Of a DNA stretch of 43,377 nucleotides, positions 24,501 to 33,787 are shown piece after piece (positions within the stretch are counted from its first letter, which is position 1; each line of letters starts with the position of its first letter). A model generated the notes under the pieces. That model was not told the DNA's origin. It worked only from the letters and a program-made list of their open reading frames with translations, and did no database searches. Origin of the DNA: an uncultured Clostridia bacterium. GTDB lineage: Bacteria > Bacillota > Clostridia > TANB77 > CAG-508. The position numbers and the translations under genes were made by a program. The stretch spans positions 1-43,377 of the forward strand of contig CAKPDN010000010.1 of assembly GCA_934149005.1 (NCBI GenBank), in the 5' to 3' direction.

Positions 24501-26421
24501 TTATTCTGTTTTTTCTTCGCAGAATTTTACTGGCTTTACACCTACTGAAACAGGAGTAGTATCTTTTGTATAAATTACACTATCGTTTGTTTCATCTGGT
24601 ATATAGTCAAATGCTATATCTATTTCTTTCATTTGAAATTTATCTTCTTCATTGATGTAGAGTATTCCAAATCTATAAGTTTCCATTTTATTATCTGGAT
24701 CTAGTTTATAGTAATCTTCTAATGGGAACACTCTTACAATAGCAGAGTTATCTTCAGCAAAGTTAAAATAGAACATTTGGCTTTCAACATAGTAGGTTGC
24801 TTCTGTATAATGAACATCATAATATTGTCTTAATCTCATAATGATTTCGCCGACTTCTTCCTCTGGCAAGTAATTACTAAATCTAACACTACCAAGCACA
24901 TTACCTAATATCATAGGTTTAGTAGTATCAATATAACCATTATCATATAGTTCTTGACAAGGCTTACAAATTGATTCTCTAAAGTTTATTTGATTGACAA
25001 TTACTTCGTTACCTACTAAAGCAAGTTCTATGTCATCAACATATTTCATTATAAGTTCTGCTTGTTCTTGTCTAGTGTAATCTTTCCACATTTTAGTTCT
25101 TGCTTGATATTCCTTATCTAGTTTGACTTTGTTAATAAAGTCAATATCTCGTTTTAGTAAAATATCTTTTGGTGTGAATTTTAGTTCTTCGGTGCAATCA
25201 GTTGTACCAAGCTTATTTTCAAGCTCTGTAATTGCATTTTCAACAATTTTCTTTTCTTCGTTATATTCTTTTAGTTCAAATACTCCATTGATATATGCCT
25301 TTTTAATTCTCTCCAATTTGTTGTTCTGTTCTTTTATTTCTTTTTCTAGTTGTTCTTTAGGCTCATCAAATTTTTGCTTTATCATAGGCAAGAAGAATTG
25401 ATTTACAACAGAGTCATATTCTACTAATTCACTAATAAATTGATTAAAATAGTCGTTTATAACTTTTTCTTTAAATTCGATTTTGCAGTCATTACAATAA
25501 TAGTAGAAGTAAGCATTGCCATTTTTCTTTGTAGTAGCTTTTCCACCTAAAATCCTATTACATTTAGGACACTTTAATTTTTGTAAATATAAATATGTCA
25601 ATGTTCTTTGATAACTTCTTGAATTTTTCTTTTTTTGTACTTGACAGTCTGACCACATTTCTTTTGAAATAATAGGTTCTACTACATCTTCATAATAAGT
25701 TGGGTGCTTTGTTCTTTTTCCGTGAACAAAATCGCCTTTATATATTTCATTTTCAAGAATAGTTTGTATAGTTGAATCTCTCCAGTTATCTTTTTCTAAT
25801 ACTTTTTCTTCGTTGAATAGATTGCTTATTTTCTGATAAAAATAGCCATTATAATATAAGTCAAATATTCTAACTACAATATCTTTAGTAGAATAATCTA
25901 TTACTAGCCTTTTATCTTCGTGCTTATAGCCTAATGGGGCAACGTGTGGAATATGTCCTGACTTTATTGCTCCTGCTAGTCCTATTTTAGTTCTTTCGCT
26001 AGTTCTCTCAATTTCGTTTTGACTTACACTCATTAAAAGTCTTGAAATCATTTTGCCATTTGCACTTGTAGTATTTATTTCATCATTAGCACAATCAATA
26101 TATGCATTATTTTCGTCTAAAAAGGTTATTAGTTTTTCCCAGTCAAATATACTTCTGGTTATTCTGTCCAGTTTTAAGGCAACAATAGTATTTATCTTTT
26201 TAGCTTTAATATCAGCTTTTAATCTTTCAAACTCTGGTCTATAATTACCAGTTTTTGCACTTATTCCAGCATCTTGGTAATAATCTACTATCTCATAACC
26301 TTTAAATTTACAAAAAGTTTCTAATCGTTCCTTTTGTTCTGGAAGATTAAAGCCGTTCTCTTGCTTGGTCTTCGGTGGAAACTCTCATATATAATCCACA
26401 TTTTTTCTTTTCTTCGTTCAA
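24501..26421 (-). pseudogene. Large serine recombinase (TndX/TnpX type), frameshifted near the N-terminus
   Basis: Reading starts at TTG 26421 behind GGGAGG: LNEEKKKCGLYMRVSTEDQ with catalytic Ser15, then AREGFNLPEQKER only if one base (G at 26355) is skipped. Without the skip a stop follows within three codons. After the skip the frame stays open for about 610 more residues: YYQDAGISAKTGNYRPEFER, LDRITRSIFDW, ERTSERTKIG, the recombinase domain (GYKHEDK, ILENEIYKGDFVHG), a zinc ribbon CPKCNRILGG ... CNDC, and a coiled coil. This is the integrase/excisionase of Tn4451-like elements. An assembly error or real +1 frameshifting are alternatives to true loss of function. Confidence 0.85.
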
Positions 26422-26640
26422 TTTTCAAACCTCCCATAAAATAAACAAAAAGAGACATCAAAGTACAATACGAGTACTGTTGACATCTCTTAAATCAATT
26501 TATCATAAACTAAAATATAATAATGCAATATAATATAATCTTTTCAAAGTACTCATAAACATATAGCTCTTGACGAACAGCTATATGTAATTAATTGCCT
26601 ATATTATATCACGATTTTAAGAAATGTCAAATATTTACAA

Positions 26641-26910
26641 TTATATGTTTTTCAAATATTCTTCTAACTCTGATAATTTTATCTTTTTGGTTAAGTTAGA
26701 AATATACACATCATTAGAATAATTGAAAACTAAAAAAGTAATATTTTTAATAATTACTCTATGTGGCTCAATATATGTAAGATTAGTTTTTTCTAATTTC
26801 CTAATGCTACCATTGATAAAGGTAGGAGTAACTTTCGAAAACTCACATATAAATTCAAGTCTTTGCTTTAGACATTCCTCAAATTCTAGTTCTTGCTTAA
26901 TTATCTTCAT
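26641..26910 (-). CDS. Small protein of unknown function upstream of the recombinase
   Basis: 89 residues from MKIIKQELEFEECLKQRLEF; an upstream ATG four codons earlier (MVLK) is a possible alternative start, and AAAGGATGG lies in front. Mixed helix and strand, ending KLSELEEYLKNI; no membrane segment. It lies 220 bp beyond the recombinase start on the same strand, between two dyads (26450-26492 and a perfect 9-bp CATATAGCT/AGCTATATG hairpin near 26560), and may belong to the mobile element or to the chromosome. Unrecognised. Confidence 0.5.
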   Translation of the reverse strand: MKIIKQELEFEECLKQRLEFICEFSKVTPTFINGSIRKLEKTNLTYIEPHRVIIKNITFLVFNYSNDVYISNLTKKIKLSELEEYLKNI

Positions 26911-27021
26911 TTTTAACACCATCCTTTCCTTTTGGATGGCAATTTTGCAATAAAAAAATACCATCCTTTTCAGAATGATATTTGTATCGTCTGCTCAATT
27001 TAGTTCGAACAGATACGTCGT

Positions 27022-27107
27022 TGGTGGGCAGGGATGGATTCGAACCATCGTACTCAAATGAGAACAGATTTACAGTCTGCCGCCTTTAGCCACTCGGCCA
27101 CCTACCC
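27022..27107 (-). tRNA. tRNA-Tyr (GTA)
   Basis: Acceptor GGGTAGG/CCTGCCC, anticodon GTA in CTGTAAA on a CAGA/TCTG stem, long variable arm, T-loop GGTTCGAATCC, encoded CCA. 86 bases, normal for a class II tRNA. Confidence 0.95.
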
Positions 27108-27218
27108 ATATTTAATTTTTAGAAATGTTGTGTCTTTCGACAATAGCTATTATAAGCTTTTTCCAAATTTTTGTCAATACATTTCTAAAAATTTCTTTCT
27201 ATTTTTTTCTATATTTTT

Positions 27219-28442
27219 TTACTTGCCATCTTTATCAACTATTTTAACTATTTTTTGAGCATTAAGTTTTCCAGCTCTAGTTATAGAATTAGCCCCATAT
27301 TTCTCATTTAACAAATCCATAACATCATCTAATTTTTTCTGTTTTTCATCACATTCCGAATTTCCAAATAAAGATAATTGCATTTCATCTTCTAATTCTA
27401 AATTATCAACTCTAACACCTATTAACCTAACAAACATTCTGCTTCTAAACATTTCTTTTAATAATAATTTGGCTTTTTTAAAAATTTCTTTTGTACTAGA
27501 TGTTGAATTATCTAACTTAGCTTGATGTGAATAATCATGAAATTCACTCGTTCTTAATTGAACACTAACAACATTTGCAATCATATTTTGTTTTCTCACT
27601 CTATATGAAACTTGCTCAACCAAAGCAAGCAAAATATCTTCTAGTTGTTCTATATTATTAATATCCATCGGAAAAGTCAGAGAATTACCAATACTTTTAG
27701 GCTTTTCCTTTATATACTGAACTTCTGAATCATCTATTCCATTTGCATATTCCCACATAATTTTTCCATGTTTTCCAAATTTTTTTATCAACATATTTTT
27801 ATCAGAACTCGCCAAATCACCGATTGTTCTAATCTTCATATTATATAATTTAGGAACTGTTTTCTTTCCCAACATAAATAATTCAGATATTGGTAAAATC
27901 CACATTTTAGTTGGTATTTCTTCTTTAAAAAGCGTATGTACTTTATTAGGTTTTGCAAAATCTGATGCCATCTTTGCAAGTAATTTGTTGTTTGCTACAC
28001 CAACATTTACTGTAAAACCTAATTCATCTTTTATTCTTCTATTTATTTCTTTTGCTTTATTTAATAAAGTATCATTCATAAGATAATTAGTCATATCTAA
28101 AAAACATTCATCTATTGAAAATCTTTCTATTTTATCAGTATATTCTAGTAATAAATTATATAATTTATTTGAATATTCTCTATAAATTTTAAAGTTTCCT
28201 TGATATACTTCCAAATTTCTACATTTTTGCCTTGCACTATATAAAGTTTCTCCAGTTACTATCCCAAACTGTTTTGCCTTAGGACTTTTTGCTAAAACTA
28301 TTCCAGATCTTTTTGTTTCATCTCCACCTATTACCGCAACTTGTTCTCTTATATCTATTTTTTCTCCATTTTTTAATTTATATACTGCAAGCCAAGATAA
28401 AAATGCATTATTTACATCAACATGTAGTATTTGTCTTTCCAT
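27219..28442 (-). CDS. dinB: Y-family DNA polymerase (DinB/Pol IV-like)
   Basis: 407 residues. Translesion polymerase that copies past damaged bases. Motifs: HVDVNNAFLSW with the first metal Asp, RFSIDECFLDMT with the catalytic DE, NVGVANNKLLAKMASDFAKP, and the thumb/helix-hairpin region IRTIGDLASSD. Near the C-terminus MQLSLFG is a textbook beta-clamp binding peptide (QLSLF). GGTGAT lies 5 bases before ATG. Its promoter contains a LexA-type operator (28460-28488), so SOS induction is expected. Confidence 0.93.
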   Translation of the reverse strand: MERQILHVDVNNAFLSWLAVYKLKNGEKIDIREQVAVIGGDETKRSGIVLAKSPKAKQFGIVTGETLYSARQKCRNLEVYQGNFKIYREYSNKLYNLLLEYTDKIERFSIDECFLDMTNYLMNDTLLNKAKEINRRIKDELGFTVNVGVANNKLLAKMASDFAKPNKVHTLFKEEIPTKMWILPISELFMLGKKTVPKLYNMKIRTIGDLASSDKNMLIKKFGKHGKIMWEYANGIDDSEVQYIKEKPKSIGNSLTFPMDINNIEQLEDILLALVEQVSYRVRKQNMIANVVSVQLRTSEFHDYSHQAKLDNSTSSTKEIFKKAKLLLKEMFRSRMFVRLIGVRVDNLELEDEMQLSLFGNSECDEKQKKLDDVMDLLNEKYGANSITRAGKLNAQKIVKIVDKDGK

Positions 28443-28459
28443 ATAATATCACCAAATCA

Positions 28460-28488
28460 ATTATAGAACATATGTTTTATTTTGTCAA
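28460..28488 (-). promoter_or_regulatory. SOS promoter of dinB: sigma-A boxes with a LexA operator in the spacer
   Basis: On the minus strand TTGACA (28483-28488), 17-bp spacer, TATAAT (28460-28465): both boxes perfect. The spacer holds AAACATATGTTC (28466-28477), i.e. GAAC-N4-GTTT on the plus strand, matching the Gram-positive LexA/DinR box GAAC-N4-GTTY. Repressor bound there would cover the promoter. Confidence 0.8.
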
Positions 28489-28517
28489 GAAAAAAATAAC
28501 ACTCCTTTATAATTATT

Positions 28518-28584
28518 GTTACAATTCAGTAAAAAAATATTAATATATCAACATTATAATAATTATATTTTACTGAACTGTAAC
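28518..28584. mobile_element. Palindromic element, short form, upstream of dinB
   Basis: GTTACAATTCAGTAAAA and TTTTACTGAACTGTAAC enclose about 33 bp including ATATCAACATTATAATAAT. It lies 30 bp upstream of the SOS promoter and may also serve as a hairpin terminator for the region beyond. Confidence 0.75.
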
Positions 28585-28642
28585 TAATTATTTTCAAAGA
28601 GTATTAGATAATCCCTGCTAGAAGGGATTTTAAGGAACTCAC

Positions 28643-29701
28643 CTAAATCCCTTTTTTAAATTGCAAGTCTCCCATTTTTTCAGTTGTCACATATCCAGCT
28701 TCTGCCTTTATAACATCTGGAATTCTATTAACAACTGTTGCACAAGTTAATTCAACTGTTGCTGGTTTTTCTACAGTAATAGTTGTAGTAGGTTCACCCT
28801 CAACTGTCCAAACATTTTTGTCAAATTCATCTGGTGCATATACTTTTCCTATACATTCTGATTCTATTGTTATACCTTCTTTTGTCTTTGTTGTTACAAC
28901 TGCACTCATTCCTGTTGCATCTCCTGCTTTTATTGTCATATCTAATGTTGAAGAATATATATCTTCTTTGTATGTTTGTGGCACACATTTTTGTGTTTGA
29001 CTTATAACTGTTAGTCCTAATTTAGAACATAACCATCCATTTACATTCCACATATATGATGGTGAATATTCTCCATTATTTATTAATTCTTGTCTTTCTT
29101 CATCTGACATTCTATCAACTGATGCTACTTGTTTATCAAAATCTTCCAATGTTAATCCTGCTCCATGTGCCTCAGCTAATGCAATTCCATAATCTTCAAC
29201 ATTATAGCTTGAACTTCCTTTTATTTTTGTAATTTTTTGTGTTGAACCTGCAATTGATGTTATAAGTTGTCCCCAATATATATCTTGGTATCCTGTTCCT
29301 GTTATTGTACAATTATTCTTTTTTGCTAATTCATCAATTTTATTTGTTAAAGTTGGGTTTGAATTTTGTGGATAAAATGCTTCTTCACATGTTGATATTG
29401 CATTTATTCCAAGTTCTGCACATAACATATATGGTTCTTCCAATTCTGCTATTAAACTTCTTGTTGTAATTATACATATGTCTGGATTTGTATTTTTCAT
29501 CATTTCCTTTGCATTTTCTGCTGATACTACAACTACTCCTAATTTTTCTTTTCCTAATATTTCTCCTATGTCTTTTCCAATTACAGCTGGATTTACATCT
29601 ACTGCTCCTACTATTTCAATTCCTTTTTCTAGCATGTATCTCATTGTGTATAAACTCATTTTTCCTACGCCATATTGAACAGCTTTGATTTTTTGTTTCA
29701 T
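28643..29701 (-). CDS. NAD(P)-dependent amino acid dehydrogenase, DapB-like (2,4-diaminopentanoate dehydrogenase family)
   Basis: 352 residues. The N-terminus IKAVQYGVGKMSLYTMRYML is a Rossmann NAD(P)-binding loop, followed by VGAVDVNPAVIGKDIG. The family resembles dihydrodipicolinate reductase and includes 2,4-diaminopentanoate dehydrogenase of clostridial ornithine fermentation and related amine dehydrogenases. TGTGYQDIYWG and STCEEAFYPQ are the central substrate-side motifs. No ornithine aminomutase genes lie nearby, so the substrate remains open. It appears to be a single-gene unit. Confidence 0.72.
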   Translation of the reverse strand: MKQKIKAVQYGVGKMSLYTMRYMLEKGIEIVGAVDVNPAVIGKDIGEILGKEKLGVVVVSAENAKEMMKNTNPDICIITTRSLIAELEEPYMLCAELGINAISTCEEAFYPQNSNPTLTNKIDELAKKNNCTITGTGYQDIYWGQLITSIAGSTQKITKIKGSSSYNVEDYGIALAEAHGAGLTLEDFDKQVASVDRMSDEERQELINNGEYSPSYMWNVNGWLCSKLGLTVISQTQKCVPQTYKEDIYSSTLDMTIKAGDATGMSAVVTTKTKEGITIESECIGKVYAPDEFDKNVWTVEGEPTTTITVEKPATVELTCATVVNRIPDVIKAEAGYVTTEKMGDLQFKKGI

Positions 29702-29810
29702 ATTCTGAAACCTCCTTTGTATTTTATTTTATATAATTTTTAAAATTATATACATAAATATATCTGTAAAATTATTTTATCATATTACATCTTTTTTAAC
29801 AATAATAAAT

Positions 29811-29847
29811 AATAAAAAATAAACATCATATTTCTATAATGTTTATT
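29811..29847 (-). terminator. Intrinsic terminator after tRNA-Met
   Basis: On the minus strand AATAAACAT pairs with ATGTTTATT, then a run of T. It begins four bases after the tRNA CCA. Confidence 0.75.
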
Positions 29848-29850
29848 TTC

Positions 29851-29927
29851 TGGTGCTCCCTCAAGGATTCGAACCTTGGACCCACCGGTTATGAGCCGGT
29901 TGCTCTGACCAACTGAGCTAAGGGAGC
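29851..29927 (-). tRNA. tRNA with CAT anticodon, probably elongator tRNA-Met
   Basis: Acceptor GCTCCCT/AGGGAGC, D-arm AGCTCAGTTGGTCAGAGC, anticodon loop CTCATAA on an ACCGG/CCGGT stem, T-loop GGTTCGAATCC, discriminator A, encoded CCA. The paired 1-72 position (G-C) argues against initiator tRNA. The lysidine-modified tRNA-Ile2 cannot be fully excluded. Confidence 0.9.
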
Positions 29928-30053
29928 ATTAATATTAATTTTGTTTTGCTCAACGCAAGATAAAGTATAAACTATTTTTCACATGTTGTCAATACTTTTT
30001 TAAAATTTTTTTGAGGGATTTTGAGCGGTGGCCCCATAATCCCTCTTTTAATA

Positions 30054-30902
30054 TTATGAGTTTTCTCCTCTTCCTTCTGGAAGTGCTTCTGGATATTGTA
30101 TAACAATTCTAATTTTTGTAATATATCTAATAGCTCTAACAATTTTACTATTTTTAACTCTTTGCCATAATGATGGTTTTGCTTCAAATGTTGTTTCTTC
30201 TATATATTGTTGTTGAACTTGTTCTTGAACAACTGCATTTTGTTGTTCTTCTACTTTTTCTTCTTTTATAGGTTCTTCTACTGGTGTTGGTATTGTTTTT
30301 AATGCATCTGCAACTTCTATTCCTATATAACTTAATGCTTTTGATCTATCTTCTATTCTTTCCATATCTATTTCAATATGTAAATTAGATTCCAAATTAT
30401 TTACTCTTGCATTCAATAGTTTCATAGCATCTATATAGTTTTGTGATTCATTGCTTTTACATTTCCCAACAATATTTAATGTATCTATAATATCTTCAGA
30501 AAAATCTTTTTCTGCTTCTTTAACACTAGTTTTCCATCCATCTTCTTTGTTGTCAACACTTTCAATTAATTCTTTTAATTGTCCTGCTAAAGAAATATTT
30601 TCTTCTCTTTGTCTAATTAATTCCTCTATTTTTTTAGTGTTTTCTTCAAATTGATTTGTAGCAAATTCAACTAATCCGTAAGCAGCTTTATATACACTAC
30701 TAGGGAAGTTTTTCTTTTTAGGATATTCTATTAAATATGTTTTTATAGATTCTATTAAATCTTTAAAGTAAGTATCTTCTTCTAATTGAACGATTTGTTT
30801 CTTACTATTAGGATTTATCATTTTTTGAACCTTTTCTATGTTTGATAATATTTTTTCTTCCGTGATTACCATTCTCACGTTTACTATGCCAGATTTAGAC
30901 AT
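30054..30902 (-). CDS. Coiled-coil protein of unknown function
   Basis: 282 residues from MSKSGIVNVRMVITEEKIL; AAAGGAGG 8 bases upstream fixes this ATG. Helical throughout the first 210 residues (LIRQREENISLAGQLKELIE, LNARVNNLESNLHIEIDMERIE), then a Pro/Glu/Gln-rich linker (TPVEEPIKEEKVEEQQ) and a basic C-terminal segment LWQRVKNSKIVRAIRYITK that could contact a membrane or nucleic acid. No signal peptide. Unrecognised; monocistronic. A GAGGGATT/AATCCCTC hairpin lies just downstream (30012-30046). Confidence 0.6.
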   Translation of the reverse strand: MSKSGIVNVRMVITEEKILSNIEKVQKMINPNSKKQIVQLEEDTYFKDLIESIKTYLIEYPKKKNFPSSVYKAAYGLVEFATNQFEENTKKIEELIRQREENISLAGQLKELIESVDNKEDGWKTSVKEAEKDFSEDIIDTLNIVGKCKSNESQNYIDAMKLLNARVNNLESNLHIEIDMERIEDRSKALSYIGIEVADALKTIPTPVEEPIKEEKVEEQQNAVVQEQVQQQYIEETTFEAKPSLWQRVKNSKIVRAIRYITKIRIVIQYPEALPEGRGENS

Positions 30903-31061
30903 TGTAAACAACCTCCTTTATCTTACGCTTTTTTGCTTTTGCTGTTTTCTTTTATAATTATACAATATTAAACAAAAAACTACAATAGAAATTGCAGTTT
31001 TTTTGTTTACATTTTAGTTACAGAAATATTACATTTTTGTGACATTTTTCGTTTTTTTTTT

Positions 31062-31628
31062 TTATGTTTTCAAACCTTCAATAATAGTATTTTCAAATTC
31101 TTTATATAATTTTATTACTTCGATATTCTCTTTACTCTTCATCTTATATACTAGTGTTGAAGCAATTAATGCATAAATTTCTGAGGCAATTACTTTTGAA
31201 TTCCCTTTTTTTATTTGCCCTACTTCCATGCCTTTTTCTACTATTTCTTCAATTTTATCTATATATCCATATACATATTTTTGACACATTTGATTTCTTG
31301 CTTCTTTTCCATAAAATTGACTTAATAATATTGTTATAAAATCTTCATATTTATTAACAATTTTTATTTGAATTAATATTATTGATTTCAATTTATCTAC
31401 ATAATTATCTAATTTAGCAGTTTTTATATCTATACTATTTTGTAATAATTTTATGCCTTCTTCTATTAGGAAGTTAAATATTTCTTCTTTGCTTGAAAAA
31501 TGATAATATAAGGTTCCTTTAGCTACACCTACGGTTGCTGTTATTTCCTCAATACTTGTGGCATCATATCCTTTTTTTGCAAATAATTTCATTGATGTTT
31601 CAAATATTTTTCTTTTTGTTTTATTCAT
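31062..31628 (-). CDS. TetR-family transcriptional regulator
   Basis: 188 residues. The N-terminal helix-turn-helix is clear: KIFETSMKLFAKKGYDATSIEE, then ITATVGVAKGTLYYHFSSKEE, the family signature. The C-terminal ligand-binding half (50-188) is variable and helical, so the ligand is unknown. The start has GAGTGAATTAAT upstream. The neighbours do not point to an obvious regulated efflux gene; autoregulation is usual for the family. Confidence 0.9.
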   Translation of the reverse strand: MNKTKRKIFETSMKLFAKKGYDATSIEEITATVGVAKGTLYYHFSSKEEIFNFLIEEGIKLLQNSIDIKTAKLDNYVDKLKSIILIQIKIVNKYEDFITILLSQFYGKEARNQMCQKYVYGYIDKIEEIVEKGMEVGQIKKGNSKVIASEIYALIASTLVYKMKSKENIEVIKLYKEFENTIIEGLKT

Positions 31629-31720
31629 ATTAATTCACTCCATTTCGTACATATTATATATTCAATATTAAAATATTGCAATATTTTTTATAAAATCGAA
31701 TACATAGTATAAATATGAAC

Positions 31721-31754
31721 AAAAAATTTACTTATATATAATAAGTAAATTTTT
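31721..31754. terminator. Terminator after the glycine-rich protein gene
   Basis: AAAAATTTACTTAT and ATAAGTAAATTTTT form a near-perfect 14-bp stem with flanking A/T runs, 9 bases beyond the stop on the minus strand. Confidence 0.7.
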
Positions 31755-31762
31755 ATTAATTT

Positions 31763-33419
31763 TTAATTTTGATTTGTTATTCTTGCATATCCATTATCTG
31801 TATTTCCAGTAATGATTTCTCCGCTATAGTTTGGCATTCCTACATAAGTTTGTTTTGTTGTAGTCCAATTATAACCCGCACCATCTATAACAATTGTATT
31901 TGTAAAATATAAACCTGAGTAATGAATACTTTTTCCTGTATGAATTATATTATCTTCTGTTGATTCTTCTTTTATAGCATCACATCCATCATGTCCTGAT
32001 ATAAAAGATGAACCACCTCCACCACCTTGTCCTGTTCCTTCTGTTAGAGTACTACCTCCAGCACCACCGCCATAATAGCCTCCGCCGCCGCCACCGGCTC
32101 CACTAGCATCTGAAGTTGATTCACAAGCTCCTCCTATTCCAAAATTTCCTGCATTTACTGTACCACTTGCACCATAAAAATTTTTTCCAGCTATTCCGCC
32201 TCTTGTTTGAGTAGCTCCGCCTCCTTCTTGTCCAACATACTGATGATATCGATAATATCCTCCTGAATATCCATTAAGTCCTCCCGCTATACTATATTGT
32301 CCAGCAGTTTCATATACTGGATTAGTTGCTCCTCCTGCTCCAGCAGCAACCATAATTCTACTTTTAAGTGAATTAAAATCACTCCAATTACCTGCTATAG
32401 TACGAATATCTGTTGCTCCACCACCAGAACAACCTTCTATTCCACTATGCATATAATTTGATTTTCCTCCAATTGCTCCTCCATTATATTTAATACTTCT
32501 ATTAGTATCCCCTTTTTCTCCTACATAAACATAAAAAGCCATATTTTTACTCAATTCAATAATACCAGATGTATATGCACCATAGTTTTTATTTTCGTTA
32601 TAATTACTACCTCCTCTAGCTCCCCAGCACTCAAATTTATATTTTCCTGGTAATAATGCTAACATTTGTTCTTTTCCAATATAATTATAATTTGATACAC
32701 TTTCTATTGTTACCTTTTCACTTGATACCTGTTCCACTGAATTTCCAGCATTATCTGTTACAAGTACATGTAAATACCAATCTCCTGGCCCTTTAGCTTT
32801 TTCTACTATTGTATTTTCTTTACTAAAATTTCCTTCTGTATACAATTTTTCATCTATTCCTACCTTATCTGGACTATTTGTAAATATATATTTGCACTTT
32901 TTATAATTTAAACCACTTTCATTATCTCGTAATGTTATTGCCATTTTTATTCCAAATAAATAATCGGATTTTTCTAATACTATGCTAGCCTCTGGAGCTT
33001 TGTTATCATTTTTATTATAGTTAAAATATCCTATACAAGTAATAATTAGATTATTGTCTATTTTAAATTGATAATTTTTATAAATTACATAAATTTCATT
33101 TACTTGGCTAATATCTGGAATATCTCCTTTTATACTAGATATTTGTTTTGAAGAAATTATATATTCATATTCAGTATCTTCTTTAAAATAATTTACTACA
33201 TCTTCTAATGTTGCATTTCCATTTTTATTAATATTAACCATATATATTTTTATTTTAAATTCTTCAAATATCTCTGCTTTGCTTGTTTCTTCAATAGATA
33301 ATTTAGCTTTATCTAAAATTCCACTATTTAATATACTCGAAATTGCAATTCCGAGCAAGAATAATTAAAATAATTATTGTTATTACGAGTGCTATTAATG
33401 TTATACCATTAACATTTTT
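31763..33419 (-). pseudogene. Pilin-like/glycine-rich surface protein gene with broken N-terminus
   Basis: From 33419 one frame reads KNVNGITLIALVITIIILIIL, the pilin-like anchor, but has no start codon after an in-frame TAA. At 33353 an extra base (GCT-C-GGA) shifts the frame. After it the protein runs GIAISSILNSGILDKAKLS and stays open for about 525 residues. The middle (about 110-215) looks like Ig-like/beta-sandwich repeats (KAPEASIVLEKSDYLFG, WYLHVLVTDNAGNSVEQVS). The C-terminal 300 residues match the glycine-rich adhesin-type domain (KYKFECWGARGGSNYN, GAGGGGGGYYGGGAGG, GGGGGSSFISGHDGC, YARITNQN). Either a pseudogene, an assembly error or a recoded gene. A His-Thr leader ORF and a CA repeat precede it. 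Confidence 0.7.
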
Positions 33420-33448
33420 TTAGATTTTCTTTATTTATTTCCAGTTTT

Positions 33449-33532
<84 letters not shown>

Positions 33533-33787
33533 TTTAAAATTCTCCTTTGTATATTTATATTTTTTATTTTGCCATGCAAAAATTTATTATATTATATCTT
33601 ATTTATTATAATTTCACAATATATTTAATGCACTTGTAATAAAATTGTAATATTAGATTATTTAAATTTAAAATTATTTTTCCACAAATCTTTACAAATT
33701 TCAACAGTTAATATAAAATAAGAATATATAAATAAAAAACTAAAAAAAAGGAAACACTAATAGAAAAAATTTTTTGGAGGAAAACTA

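Noticed and set aside
27022..27107. tRNA-Tyr as integration site of the mobilizable element
   Set aside because: TnpX-type serine recombinases do not normally use tRNA ends, and I found no partial tRNA copy at the other side of the element.
30012..30046. GAGGGATT/AATCCCTC hairpin as terminator of the coiled-coil gene
   Set aside because: The T-run lies on the plus-strand side only, so it is not oriented to terminate the minus-strand gene.
29972..30187. 71-codon minus-strand ORF after the coiled-coil gene
   Set aside because: It overlaps the 3' part of the coiled-coil gene in another frame and has no ribosome site or recognisable features.
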